Source: Sediminicoccus rosea (lineage in GTDB: Bacteria; Pseudomonadota; Alphaproteobacteria; Acetobacterales; Acetobacteraceae). From it: a DNA stretch of 64,000 nucleotides. The notes under the pieces are model-generated. The model worked only from the letters and a program-made list of their open reading frames with translations, was not told the origin of the DNA and searched no databases. The stretch covers positions 2,287,501-2,351,500 of the forward strand of contig NZ_CP137852.1 in the NCBI RefSeq assembly GCF_033547095.1, given 5' to 3'. Position numbers and translations under genes: made by a program. Shown piece after piece: positions 9,427 through 17,819 of the stretch; positions within the stretch are counted from its first letter, which is position 1, and each line of letters starts with the position of its first letter.

Positions 9427-10098
9427 TCAGCGCATCACCCAGCCGCCCGAGAAGGGGAACACCTGCCCCACGAAGAAGTCGCTCTCCCCGCCGGCGAGAA
9501 ACAGCGCGAGGGCCGCGGATTCCCAGCCATGCGCGAGGCGGCCGATGGGTGTCGCCCGCATCCGTTCCTTGAAGGTCTCGGTCGCCTGGAAGCTCTCGGG
9601 GAAGTAGGTCGGGTTGTTCACATGGGTCTGCGCGATGGCGTTGACCTGCACATTGTGCGGCGCGACCTCCACGCCGACATCCTGCACATAGGCGAGCTGC
9701 GCCCCGCGCGCCGAGCCATAGGCCGTGTAGTTGGGCATGCCGCGGAGCGCCGAGGCGCTGCCGATGACGACGATCTTGCCGTGCCGGCGTTCGATCATCT
9801 GCGGCAGCACCGCGCGCACCAGGCGGTGCAGCGGGAAGACCATCGCCTCATACATGGCGCGGAAGGTCGCGTCGTCCGTCTCCAGCACCGAGCGGTCGGG
9901 CCGGATGGCGGCGAGGTTGGCGACGAGGATGTCCACATGCCCGGCTTCCGCGATCAGCGCCTCGGCCGCGCCGGGGGCGATGAGGTCGCGGTCATCGGCG
10001 ATCACCTCGGCGCCCTCCCGGCGGAAGGTGGTGAGAAGGTCGGGCCCCATGAAGGCGCTGACCTGGGTGATGACGGCGCGTTTGCCCTGAAGCCGCAT
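9427..10098 (-). CDS. SDR-fold protein with halohydrin dehalogenase motifs
   Basis: A 223-residue short-chain-dehydrogenase-fold protein. The start at 10098 is chosen because GGGAGG precedes it by about 6 bp. The glycine-rich NAD motif is replaced by T11-x4-F16-x-G18 (TQVSAFMG). The catalytic triad reads S114-x12-Y127-x3-R131, with arginine where oxidoreductases have lysine. Loss of the cofactor motif together with Ser-Tyr-Arg is the hallmark of halohydrin dehalogenases, which convert vicinal halohydrins to epoxides. No dehalogenation partner genes are adjacent. An ordinary SDR oxidoreductase annotation would miss this. A catalytically altered SDR with another role remains possible. Confidence 0.75.
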   Translation of the reverse strand: MRLQGKRAVITQVSAFMGPDLLTTFRREGAEVIADDRDLIAPGAAEALIAEAGHVDILVANLAAIRPDRSVLETDDATFRAMYEAMVFPLHRLVRAVLPQMIERRHGKIVVIGSASALRGMPNYTAYGSARGAQLAYVQDVGVEVAPHNVQVNAIAQTHVNNPTYFPESFQATETFKERMRATPIGRLAHGWESAALALFLAGGESDFFVGQVFPFSGGWVMR

Positions 10099-10209
10099 GG
10101 CCTGCCTCCCTGTGCCGGACGTGGCTGGAGGTTGCCAGAGATGGCGCAGGGACAAAAAGGGCTTGATGCGGCGCGGAGCCGCGCGCCGCCCAGCCGGGCC
10201 CTCCGTGTC

Positions 10210-10325
10210 TCAGCTCGGGGGCGGCAGCATGGAGGGATCGCCCGCGGCGATCTCCCGCACCACCGCATGCGCCTCGGCGATGAAGAGCCGTGCGGCCGCG
10301 CTCGGCCGGCTGCTGCCAAGGCGCG
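10210..10325 (-). pseudogene. C-terminal tail of a decayed gene, possibly LysR-type
   Basis: The minus-strand frame ending at 10210 reads SSRPSAAARLFIAEAHAVV followed by a short tail. This resembles the last helix of LysR-family regulators. Nothing upstream in the frame looks coding past about 10330, where the sequence changes into the tail of a VOC gene on the other strand. The assignment to LysR is tentative because only about 35 residues remain. Confidence 0.4.
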
Positions 10326-10332
10326 TCCCACC

Positions 10333-10542
10333 AGGCTGCGCGCCATCCGTGACCGCGCGTTGGCGGCGGGCAAGGCCATCCGCACCTCCAACCACGGCAA
10401 TGCCTGGGCGATCTACGTCATCGACCCCGAGGGCAATGCCCTGGAGGTCGTCGCGACCTCGCCCTACCCGATGCAACAGCCCTTCGACCTGGACGCGGCG
10501 GATACCGAGATCCCGGCCGCGACCGCCGGCCTCAGAAGGTGA
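10333..10542 (+). pseudogene. C-terminal remnant of a VOC/glyoxalase-family gene
   Basis: The plus-strand frame contains LRAIRDRALAAG, then a YVIDPEGNALEVV segment that is the last beta unit of a vicinal-oxygen-chelate domain, including the final metal-ligand glutamate. The N-terminal two thirds are missing. The frame upstream runs antisense through the neighbouring SDR-fold gene and is not VOC sequence. Its end overlaps the convergent ThDP-enzyme gene by 11 bp. Confidence 0.65.
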
Positions 10543-12337
10543 TGCCGCGCGCCGCCAGCGCCTTGAGGAAGTTGGGCTCGGGGTTGGGCAGGGGCGGCAG
10601 GTCCCAGCTGCCGGTGCCGATCGGGCGGATGTCGCGGTCCACCGGCACTTCGACGAGGTAGGGCACGTTCGCCTTCACCGCCATGGCGATGGCGTCCTCC
10701 AGCTCGCCCGCATGGGTCACGCGGTGCGAGGCCACGCCCATGCTCTTCGCCATCATCGCGAAATCGGGGCTGTAGCTCTCGCCCGTGCGCTGGATCTCGA
10801 AGGCGGTGGCGAGTTCGCGCCCGCCGAACATGCCGTGCTGGATGTCGCGGATCGAGCAGAAGCCGGAATTGTTCCACACCACCCAGACGACGGGGATGCC
10901 GTATTCCACCGCCGTCGCCAGCGCGTGCGGCGTCATCAGGAAGGAGCCATCGCCGACCACGGCCACGCAGGGCCGATCCGGCGCGGCGAGCTTCGCGCCC
11001 AGGATGCCGGAGGTCGCGAAGCCCATGGCCGCGAAGCCCCAGCTATGGATCAGGTGGCGCGGGCGCAGCGTGTCCATCAGCTGGATGATCCAGTTGTGGT
11101 GCACGCCCACATCGCTCGCCACCACCGCGTTTTCCGGCACGGCCCGGGACAGCGCGGCCATCAGACGCTCGGGGCGCAGCGGCATCTGGTCCGACAATGC
11201 GAGGCTCGACTGGTATTCGCGCCAGACCTCACGCCCGCGGGCCAGGCGATCAAACCAGGCGCCGCCTTCGCGCGGGCCGCCGGTGCGGGCCTCGGCCATT
11301 TCCAGCATGAGTTCCAGGCTCGCCTTGGCATCGCCCAGGATGCCGTATTCCGTCGGGTAGTTGCGGCCGATCTCGGTGGGGTCGATGTCGATCTGGATGA
11401 GCTTGGAGGGCGGAATGGAGAGCGTGTAGCCATCCAGCCAGGCGCTCGTCGCGCGGTCATCGAAGGAGAAGCCGAGGGCGAGGATCACATCGGCATTGCG
11501 CGTCGCGTCATTCGCCGCATAGGCGCCGTTGCGGCCGATCGCGCCGAAGGCCAGGCGATGCCGGTCGGGGATGGCGCCCTTGCCATTGGGGCTGGTGACG
11601 ACGGGAATGCCCGTGCGCTCGGCGAAGGCCAGCAGCGCGTCGCAGGCCTTGCCCAGGATCACGCCCTGGCCCGCGATGATGACGGGCTGCGTGGCCTTGA
11701 GCAGCATGTCGAGCGCGGCGCAGAGCGCCTTCGGGTTGCCCGGCGCGCCGTTGATGACCGCCTTCACGGTGGAGGAGGGGACGACCGATGCCTCCTCGAC
11801 GAAGACGTTCAGCGGCACGTCCAGGTTCACCGGGCCGGGGCGGCCGGCGGTCAGCTGGTCCCAGGCCTGCGTGACCGCCAACTGCACCATGTCGGCGCGC
11901 ATCGGCTGGTAGCTGCGCTTGACGTAGGGGCGGATCACGCTCGGGAAATCGCCCTGGAAGTGGCGGCCCGTCTCCTGGAAGGGGCCGCGGTTGAACTGGC
12001 CTGTCGGCACATTGCCGGTGATCGCCAGGAAGGCGGAGCTGTCCATCATGGCGGCGGCCAGCGCCACCACCAGATTGGCCGAGCCCGGCCCGCAGGAGGT
12101 GAAGGTCGCCACCGGCTCGCCCTTCACCTTGTAGTAGGCGTCGGCCATGTGGCCGGCGGTCTGCTCGTGATGGGTGGAGATGGTCTTGATGCGGTTCTGC
12201 GCCTTGAAGGCCGCATCCATGAAGCCCGTGATGCCATGGCCGCAGAGACCGAACAGATAGGGCACGCCCTGCTTGGTCAGGTGATCCACGATGATGTCGG
12301 CGCCGTTCATCAGCGTGGCGCGGCTCTGGCTGTCCAT
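10532..12337 (-). CDS. Thiamine-diphosphate-dependent enzyme (acetolactate synthase-like)
   Basis: A 601-residue three-domain ThDP enzyme. E58 in THHEQTAGHMADAY is the cofactor-activating glutamate, and the GDGSFLM to NNSG segment binds Mg-ThDP. The middle domain has an RNADVILALGFSFDDR segment. GGGAGAG precedes the ATG at 12337. Family members decarboxylate 2-oxo acids or join two of them. No small regulatory subunit (IlvN) is nearby, so it is probably catabolic rather than a valine-pathway enzyme. It lies in the same direction as, and 32 bp beyond, the IclR gene. The substrate is unknown. Confidence 0.85.
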   Translation of the reverse strand: MDSQSRATLMNGADIIVDHLTKQGVPYLFGLCGHGITGFMDAAFKAQNRIKTISTHHEQTAGHMADAYYKVKGEPVATFTSCGPGSANLVVALAAAMMDSSAFLAITGNVPTGQFNRGPFQETGRHFQGDFPSVIRPYVKRSYQPMRADMVQLAVTQAWDQLTAGRPGPVNLDVPLNVFVEEASVVPSSTVKAVINGAPGNPKALCAALDMLLKATQPVIIAGQGVILGKACDALLAFAERTGIPVVTSPNGKGAIPDRHRLAFGAIGRNGAYAANDATRNADVILALGFSFDDRATSAWLDGYTLSIPPSKLIQIDIDPTEIGRNYPTEYGILGDAKASLELMLEMAEARTGGPREGGAWFDRLARGREVWREYQSSLALSDQMPLRPERLMAALSRAVPENAVVASDVGVHHNWIIQLMDTLRPRHLIHSWGFAAMGFATSGILGAKLAAPDRPCVAVVGDGSFLMTPHALATAVEYGIPVVWVVWNNSGFCSIRDIQHGMFGGRELATAFEIQRTGESYSPDFAMMAKSMGVASHRVTHAGELEDAIAMAVKANVPYLVEVPVDRDIRPIGTGSWDLPPLPNPEPNFLKALAARGITF

Positions 12338-12369
12338 GAGTTTCTCTCCCGGGTGTCGTGTCGTTGAAA

Positions 12370-13155
12370 TCAGGCGGCGGCCGAGCTTGGGCTGCCGAGC
12401 ATGCGCGAGACCTGCAGCGCCGCGGCCTTGACGCGCGGCAGCACCGCCGCGCACCGCGCCGCATCCATGCGGCTCGCGGGTGCGGAGATGCCGAGCGCCG
12501 CACTCGGCCGGCCGGTCTGGTCGGTGATCGGGGCGGCCAGGCAGCGCAGGCCGGGCTCGATCTCCTCGGCATCCGGGGCCCAGCCCTGCTGGCGGATCTG
12601 ATGCAGCGCTTCGCGCAGCGCCTCGGGCGTGGTGATGGTGGCGGGCGTGAAGCGGGGCAGGCCATGGCGGGCGATGATCGCCTCCACCTCCGCATCGGGA
12701 AGATAGGCCATGAGCAGCTTGCCGAGCGCGCTCGCATGGGCGGGGCTGCGCTTGCCCACGCGCGAATGCATCCGCACGGCGTGCGTCCCCTCGACGACCT
12801 GCACGGTGACGACCTCGCCCTCATGCAGGATGCCGACATGCACCGTCTCGCCGGTCTCCTCGGCGAGCGCCTGGATGGGGGGCAGGGATTGCCAGCGCAA
12901 TTGCTCCTGCCGGACGGCGGCATTGCCCAGCGCATGCAGCGCGAGGCCGGGCACGTGCCGGCCATTCGCATCCTTCGCCAGGAAGCCGGCGGCTTCCAGC
13001 GTGTGCAGCACGCGGAACAGCGTCGCCTTGTTCTGGCCGAGCTCGGTCGCGAGTTCGGCGAGGCTCCAGGAGGGGCGGCGCGCGAAGCAGCCGATCACCT
13101 CCAGCCCGCGATGGAGCGAGGCGAGGTGGTAGGGGTCTTTTGCGCCGGTGGTCAT
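12370..13155 (-). CDS. IclR-family transcriptional regulator
   Basis: A 261-residue regulator with an N-terminal winged helix-turn-helix (SLAELATELGQNKATLFRVL, about residues 32-51) and a C-terminal IclR effector domain with SPAHASALGKLLMAYLPDAE. The start at 13155 (MTTGAKD) gives the normal family length; an in-frame ATG at 13182 would add nine residues. It is transcribed toward the ThDP enzyme and divergently from the first TctC gene, so it probably controls both. The effector is unknown. Confidence 0.9.
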   Translation of the reverse strand: MTTGAKDPYHLASLHRGLEVIGCFARRPSWSLAELATELGQNKATLFRVLHTLEAAGFLAKDANGRHVPGLALHALGNAAVRQEQLRWQSLPPIQALAEETGETVHVGILHEGEVVTVQVVEGTHAVRMHSRVGKRSPAHASALGKLLMAYLPDAEVEAIIARHGLPRFTPATITTPEALREALHQIRQQGWAPDAEEIEPGLRCLAAPITDQTGRPSAALGISAPASRMDAARCAAVLPRVKAAALQVSRMLGSPSSAAA

Positions 13156-13220
13156 GTCGGTCTTTCGCTCAGCGGAACGCATCGGCGTGATGATACGCTT
13201 GACCGCGCCAGGCGAAAAGG

Positions 13221-13237
13221 GTTTCGATATACGAAAC
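13221..13237. promoter_or_regulatory. GTTTCG-N5-CGAAAC palindrome (candidate IclR operator)
   Basis: GTTTCG (13221-13226) and CGAAAC (13232-13237) are exact inverted repeats separated by ATATA. They lie in the 171-bp divergent region between the IclR and TctC genes, 66 bp from one start and 90 bp from the other. IclR-family regulators bind short palindromes of this type in such divergent regions. Assignment to this regulator is by position only. Confidence 0.55.
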
Positions 13238-13326
13238 GGGTGGACGCCAGCCGCGCCACCCCGCACACTGCCCATCACGTCCAGGAAAGGCGGGCCGAAG
13301 ATGCCCGCACACAGGGAGAAGACCGG

Positions 13327-14301
13327 ATGAAGAAGCGCGTCCTTGCCGCCGCGGCGGCGCTTTGGCTGGGCTTGGCACCCCAGGCCCAGGCCCAGGAATT
13401 CCCCAGCCGCACCATCAACATGATCGTGGTCTTCGCTCCCGGCGGCGCCACCGACGTGCTGGCCCGCATCGTCGCACAGCACATGACGCGCACGCTCGGC
13501 CAATCGGTCGTGGTCGAGAACGTGACGGGTGCCGGCGGCACCATCGGTGGCACGCGCGGCGCCAATGCGGCGCCCGATGGCTATACGCTCACCGTCGGCA
13601 GCCTCGGCAGCCATTCCGCCTCGGCCTCCATCTACCGCAACCCGGGCTATGACCCGCGCGAGCTGCAGCCGATCGGCCTGATCGCCGGCACGCCCATGTT
13701 CTTCGTGGTGCGCAACGGGCTGCCGGCGCGGACCATGCAGGAATTCCTGGCCCTGACGCGCGAGAATCCGGGCCGCGTTTCCAACGCCAATGCCGGCGTG
13801 GGCAGCACCAACCACCTGGGCTGCGCGCTCTTCTCGCACGTCACCGGCGTGCGGATGAACGAGATCCCCTATCGCGGCGAGGGCCCGGCGCTGAACGACA
13901 TCGTGGCCCAGCAGGTGGACAGCGCCTGCCTGCTGGCACCGGCCGCCGTCCCGCAGATCGCCTCCGGCACCATGCGGGGCCTGGCCGTCGCCGCCACCAC
14001 GCGCAACCCCAATGCGCCGAACGTGCCCTCGGCCGTCGAGGCCGGGGTGCCGGAATATGTCTTCCAGGGGTGGAACGCCATCTTCGCGCCGCGGGGCACG
14101 CCCGCCCCCGTCGTCGCGCGCCTGAACGCCGCGCTGCGCGCCGCGCTGGAGGACCCCGCCATCATCCGCCGCATCGAGGAGCTGGGCTCCATCCCCGCGC
14201 GGCCCGACCAGCGCAGCCCCGAGGCCTTGCAGGCCCTGGTGCGGAGCGAGGTGGAGCGCTGGGCGACGGTGATCCGCGCCGCCGGCATCCAGCCGCAATA
14301 G
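13327..14301 (+). CDS. Tripartite tricarboxylate transporter receptor (TctC/Bug family), copy 1
   Basis: A 324-residue secreted binding protein. The signal peptide runs to about residue 22 (AQAQEFPSR). The Bug-family hallmarks follow: MIVVFAPGGATDVLARIVA, GAGGTIG and AAPDGYTLTVGS. TctC proteins capture carboxylates for TctAB permeases, but no tctA or tctB gene lies nearby, as is common for the many orphan Bug proteins in this group of bacteria. It is divergent from the IclR regulator and probably controlled by it. Confidence 0.9.
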   Translation: MKKRVLAAAAALWLGLAPQAQAQEFPSRTINMIVVFAPGGATDVLARIVAQHMTRTLGQSVVVENVTGAGGTIGGTRGANAAPDGYTLTVGSLGSHSASASIYRNPGYDPRELQPIGLIAGTPMFFVVRNGLPARTMQEFLALTRENPGRVSNANAGVGSTNHLGCALFSHVTGVRMNEIPYRGEGPALNDIVAQQVDSACLLAPAAVPQIASGTMRGLAVAATTRNPNAPNVPSAVEAGVPEYVFQGWNAIFAPRGTPAPVVARLNAALRAALEDPAIIRRIEELGSIPARPDQRSPEALQALVRSEVERWATVIRAAGIQPQ

Positions 14302-14362
14302 CGCATGATCGGCTGAGCCGCTTCGCCGACACGGCGATCATCCTCCCGGTACGTTTTCAAGT

Positions 14363-14384
14363 GCAGGCGGCTCCGGCCGCCTGC
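14363..14384 (+). terminator. Strong hairpin between the two TctC genes
   Basis: GCAGGCGGC (14363-14371), a TCCG loop and GCCGCCTGC (14376-14384) form a perfect 9-bp stem 62 bp after the first TctC stop. No T-run follows, so it may act as a transcript 3'-end stabiliser or partial terminator rather than a classical intrinsic terminator. Confidence 0.5.
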
Positions 14385-14416
14385 TAGCCTCCCGCCAACA
14401 AGACGGGAGAGAGACG

Positions 14417-15385
14417 ATGATCCAGCGCCGCGGCCTTCTGGCCGCCAGCACGCTTCTGGCGACACCTGCCCTGGGGCAGGGCGCCTGGCCCAACCGCCCC
14501 GTGCGCGTCATCGTCGCCTTCCCGCCCGGCGGCTCGCTCGATGTGATGACGCGCCTCGCCTGCGAGGTGATGACGCAGCGTCTGGGCCAGAGCTTCGTCG
14601 TGGAAACCCGCAGCGGCGCCTCGGGCAATATCGGCACCGAGGCCCTGGCCCGCGCGACGCCCGATGGCTACACCATCGGCACGGTCAGCATGCACAACAT
14701 CGTGATCAACCCGATGCTGTTCACGCGCCTTCCCTTCGATCCCGCCAAGGACTTCCAGTGGATCAGCGCCATGTGGGACCTGCCGAATGTGGCGGTGGTG
14801 CCGGCGCAGCATGTGCCCGCGCGCACGCTGATGGAATTCCTGGCCTGGGCGCGCGAGCGGCCGGGCGGCATCAGCTATGGCTCCTCCGGCGTGGGTACGA
14901 CGATCCATCTCTCGGGCGCCTTCCTGCTCAACCGTGGCGGCATCCAGGGCACGCATGTGGCCTTCCGCGGCGCCGCGCAGACCATCCCGGCCATGCTCTC
15001 GGGCGACATCCAGGTGGCGGTGGACAACCTCGCCAGCTACACGCCCGTCATCGCGGAAGGCCGCATCCGTGCGCTGGCCGTGACCATGCCCGAGCGCTGG
15101 CCGACGCTGCCCGACGTGCCGACCATGGCGGAGGCTGGGCTCGACAATTTCAACGTCAGTCCCTGGCACCTCTGGGCCGCGCCCGCCGGCACGCCGCGCG
15201 CCGTGGTGGATCGCCTGAGCCAGGAAATCCGCACCGCCTTCGCCGATCCGGCCTTGCAGCAGCGCGCGATTTCCATCGGCACGCGGCTGACGGGCACCAC
15301 GCCCGAGCAGGTGGCCGAGCGCCTCCAGCGCGAGACGCCGCGCTGGGCCGAGATGGTGCGGATCTCGGGCGCTACGCCGGAATAG
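14417..15385 (+). CDS. Tripartite tricarboxylate transporter receptor (TctC/Bug family), copy 2
   Basis: A 322-residue Bug-family receptor with a signal peptide (MIQRRGLLAASTLLATPALG) and the motifs VRVIVAFPPGGSLDVMTRL, GASGNIG and ATPDGYTIGT. It is clearly divergent from the first TctC protein 115 bp upstream, so it is not a recent duplicate. The ligand is unknown. A GGGAGAGAG ribosome site precedes the ATG. Its 3' end overlaps the convergent selO gene by 14 bp. Confidence 0.9.
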   Translation: MIQRRGLLAASTLLATPALGQGAWPNRPVRVIVAFPPGGSLDVMTRLACEVMTQRLGQSFVVETRSGASGNIGTEALARATPDGYTIGTVSMHNIVINPMLFTRLPFDPAKDFQWISAMWDLPNVAVVPAQHVPARTLMEFLAWARERPGGISYGSSGVGTTIHLSGAFLLNRGGIQGTHVAFRGAAQTIPAMLSGDIQVAVDNLASYTPVIAEGRIRALAVTMPERWPTLPDVPTMAEAGLDNFNVSPWHLWAAPAGTPRAVVDRLSQEIRTAFADPALQQRAISIGTRLTGTTPEQVAERLQRETPRWAEMVRISGATPE

Positions 15386-16775
15386 AAGCGCCGAGATAGG
15401 CGAGGCGCGCCTGCTCGATTTCGGCGAGCTTGGCGTGGAAGGCGCTCCAGTCGTCGCGCTCGGCGATGGGTTCCCACAGCGCCTCCACCTGCTCGATCAG
15501 CAGGGTCGCCGGGCCTTCGCCGTCGAAATAAGAATGGTCGGGGGCGGCGCGCTCGTAGCTGGCGAGGGCGGCGCGCACCGGGCCCCAGGCGGCATGCGGA
15601 TAGTCGCGCTGCCGCCCGCCGCGCCAGTCGAAGAAGGCGCGCTCGAAGGGCGCCTCGCTCTCCAGCAGCGCGGTGAAGAACAGGCCTGAGAGCGCCGCGT
15701 CGCGCTCCGCCTCGATGGGCTTGAGGCCGAGCCGCCAGAGCACGGCGCGCGCGAATTCCGCCTGCACCAGCGCGCCGAAGCCATGCAGCGATTCCTCCAG
15801 GCGTGCTTTCAGGTCCGTCTCGCCCGCGAGCGGCAAGAGGCAGCCGCCAAGCCGCGCCAGGTTCCAGAGCAGCGTCTCCGGCTGGCGGCCGAAGGCGTAG
15901 AGGCCGCCATAGTCGAAATAGGCGGCGGTGAACTTCGGATCATAGGTCGGCAGGAAGCGCCAGGGGCCGTAGTCGAAGCTCTCGCCGGTGATGTTGATGT
16001 TGTCCGTGTTCAGCACGCCATGCACGAAGCCCGCCGCCATCCACTGCGCCCCCATGCGCGCCACGCGGCGGCACACCTCCGCGAAGAAGCGCGCGGCGCG
16101 CTCGGGCTCCGCCGTGGCCGTGGCCTCGGGCAGGTAGTGCCGCACCGCATGCGCGACCAGTGCGCTGATCGAGGCGGCATCGCCCAGATAGGCGAAGCGC
16201 TGGAAGGTGCCGATGCGGATATGCGAATGGCTGAGCCGCACCAGCACCGAGGCGCGGGTGGGCGAGGGCTCGTCATGGCGTTGCAGCGCCTCGCCCGTCT
16301 CGATCAGCGAGAAGCTCTTGGAGGTGTTGACGCCGAAGGCCTCCAGCAGCGAGGTCGCCAGAACCTCGCGCACGCCGCCCTTGAGCGTGAGGCGGCCATC
16401 GGCGGTGCGTGACCACGGCGTCTGCCCGCTGCCCTTGGTGCCGAAATCGAGCAGCCGCCCGTCCTCAAGGTCGTGCATCTGGGCGAACAGGAAGCCGCGC
16501 CCATCGCCGAGATCGGGGTTGTAGTGGCGGAACTGGTGCCCGTGATAGCGCAGCGCGAGCGGGTGATCGAAGCTGCCGGGCAGGGGCTCGAAACGGCCGA
16601 AATGCGCGATCCATTCCTCATCCGTCAGGCCATCCAGGCCAAGGCGCGCGGCCTGGCGCTGGTCCCGGTGGCGGATGATGTGGGTGGGGAAGCGTGCCGC
16701 CCCCACCACGTCGAAGAATTCGCCCCCGAGATCGGCATGGGTGCGGGCGGGGCGGAAGCTTTGGCTGATCGGCAT
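15372..16775 (-). CDS. selO: SelO/YdiU-family protein adenylyltransferase, short divergent form
   Basis: A 467-residue pseudokinase-fold protein. Recognisable parts are the YHGHQFRHYNPDLGDGRG segment, GTKGSGQTPWSR, LKGGVREVLATSLLEAFGV, the HGVLNTDNINI catalytic-loop segment and a SFDYGPW metal segment in place of DFG. SelO transfers AMP from ATP to Ser, Thr or Tyr of target proteins in redox stress. The usual C-terminal NPxxxLRN region and redox-active cysteine near the end (CxxC/CxxU area) are absent, so this is a distinct subclade. The ATG at 16775 is the only sensible start; the frame continues open far upstream by chance. Confidence 0.85.
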   Translation of the reverse strand: MPISQSFRPARTHADLGGEFFDVVGAARFPTHIIRHRDQRQAARLGLDGLTDEEWIAHFGRFEPLPGSFDHPLALRYHGHQFRHYNPDLGDGRGFLFAQMHDLEDGRLLDFGTKGSGQTPWSRTADGRLTLKGGVREVLATSLLEAFGVNTSKSFSLIETGEALQRHDEPSPTRASVLVRLSHSHIRIGTFQRFAYLGDAASISALVAHAVRHYLPEATATAEPERAARFFAEVCRRVARMGAQWMAAGFVHGVLNTDNINITGESFDYGPWRFLPTYDPKFTAAYFDYGGLYAFGRQPETLLWNLARLGGCLLPLAGETDLKARLEESLHGFGALVQAEFARAVLWRLGLKPIEAERDAALSGLFFTALLESEAPFERAFFDWRGGRQRDYPHAAWGPVRAALASYERAAPDHSYFDGEGPATLLIEQVEALWEPIAERDDWSAFHAKLAEIEQARLAYLGASIPA

Positions 16776-16835
16776 GGGGCCTGTTATCGCAGAAGCGGGG
16801 ATGGGGGTAAGCTCCTCGCAACATCGGAGGTTTCC

Positions 16836-17681
16836 ATGGCGCTGCAACATGTCATCGGTCTGGATCACGTCGTCGTCTCGGTGCGGGATCTCGACACCGC
16901 GGCCAGCGCCTGGCGCGCGCTCGGCTTCACCATCTCGCCGCGCGGGACGCACAGCCCACACATGGGCTCGGCCAACTACACCATCATGTTCGGCGAGGAT
17001 TACATGGAGCTGCTCGGCGTGCTGGCGCCGACCGAGCACAACGCCGCCATGCGCGAATGGCTGGCCGAGCAGGAGGGGATCGAGCGCGCGGCCTTCACCG
17101 CGCTGGATGCCGCGGCCGGCGTGGCCGAACTCCAGGCCATGGGCGTCGCCGCCATCGGCCCGATTGCCTTCGGCCGCCCGGTTGAACTGCCCGATGGGCG
17201 CATGGCCGAGGCGCGCTTCAACGTGATGCGCTGGCCTGTCGGCCTCCGCCCGGGCGGCTTGCGCATCTTCGCCTGCCAGCACCTGACGCGCGAGAATGTG
17301 TGGGTGCCCTCGCTGCTCCGGCATGCGAATGGCGCGACCCGCATCCTGCGCCTGGAGATGCTGACGGCCGATCCGCGCGCGGCCGCGGCCGAGATGGGCG
17401 GGCTGATCGCGCAGTCGCCCCGCCAGGAGGCGGATGGCGCCTGGGCATTGCCGACCGGCCCGAACCGCGCCGATCTCGTCTTCCTCGACCGCGCCATCCT
17501 CGCCGCGCGCCATCCGGGTGTGCCGCTGGAGGGGTTGCCGCAGGAAGGCGCCGCCGCCCTGGTGCTGGGCACCAGCGACCTCGCCGCCGCCGCCCGCGCG
17601 CTGGGCGTGGCGCCGGGCGCCACCGTGGCGGTGCCGGCGGCGCGCGCGACGGGCGTGCTGTTGCGCTTCCTGCCGGGCTAG
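16836..17681 (+). CDS. VOC-family (glyoxalase-like) protein
   Basis: A 281-residue protein beginning GLDHVVVSVRDLDTAASAW, the first beta-alpha unit of a vicinal-oxygen-chelate domain, followed by NYTIMFGEDYMELLGV with the acidic metal ligand. Length and pattern fit the glyoxalase-like family with a second degenerate domain. CGGAGG lies 5 bp before the ATG at 16836. The gene is divergent from selO across 60 bp. The substrate is unknown. Confidence 0.8.
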   Translation: MALQHVIGLDHVVVSVRDLDTAASAWRALGFTISPRGTHSPHMGSANYTIMFGEDYMELLGVLAPTEHNAAMREWLAEQEGIERAAFTALDAAAGVAELQAMGVAAIGPIAFGRPVELPDGRMAEARFNVMRWPVGLRPGGLRIFACQHLTRENVWVPSLLRHANGATRILRLEMLTADPRAAAAEMGGLIAQSPRQEADGAWALPTGPNRADLVFLDRAILAARHPGVPLEGLPQEGAAALVLGTSDLAAAARALGVAPGATVAVPAARATGVLLRFLPG

Positions 17682-17819
17682 CCCGCGTGTGGCCCGGGGG
17701 GGCGCGTGGAACCCTTCCTCCACACGGCCGGTGCGGGCGCCCTGGTCGCCAAGCGCGATGATTGACGCATGCCCTGCCACACGCCCATGCTGCGATGCAC
17801 CCAAATGAGGATGATGCGC

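Noticed and set aside
10097-12367. A 756-codon plus-strand frame opposite the ThDP enzyme
   Set aside because: Antisense shadow rich in His, Arg and Ala without motifs; the opposite strand encodes a full ThDP enzyme.
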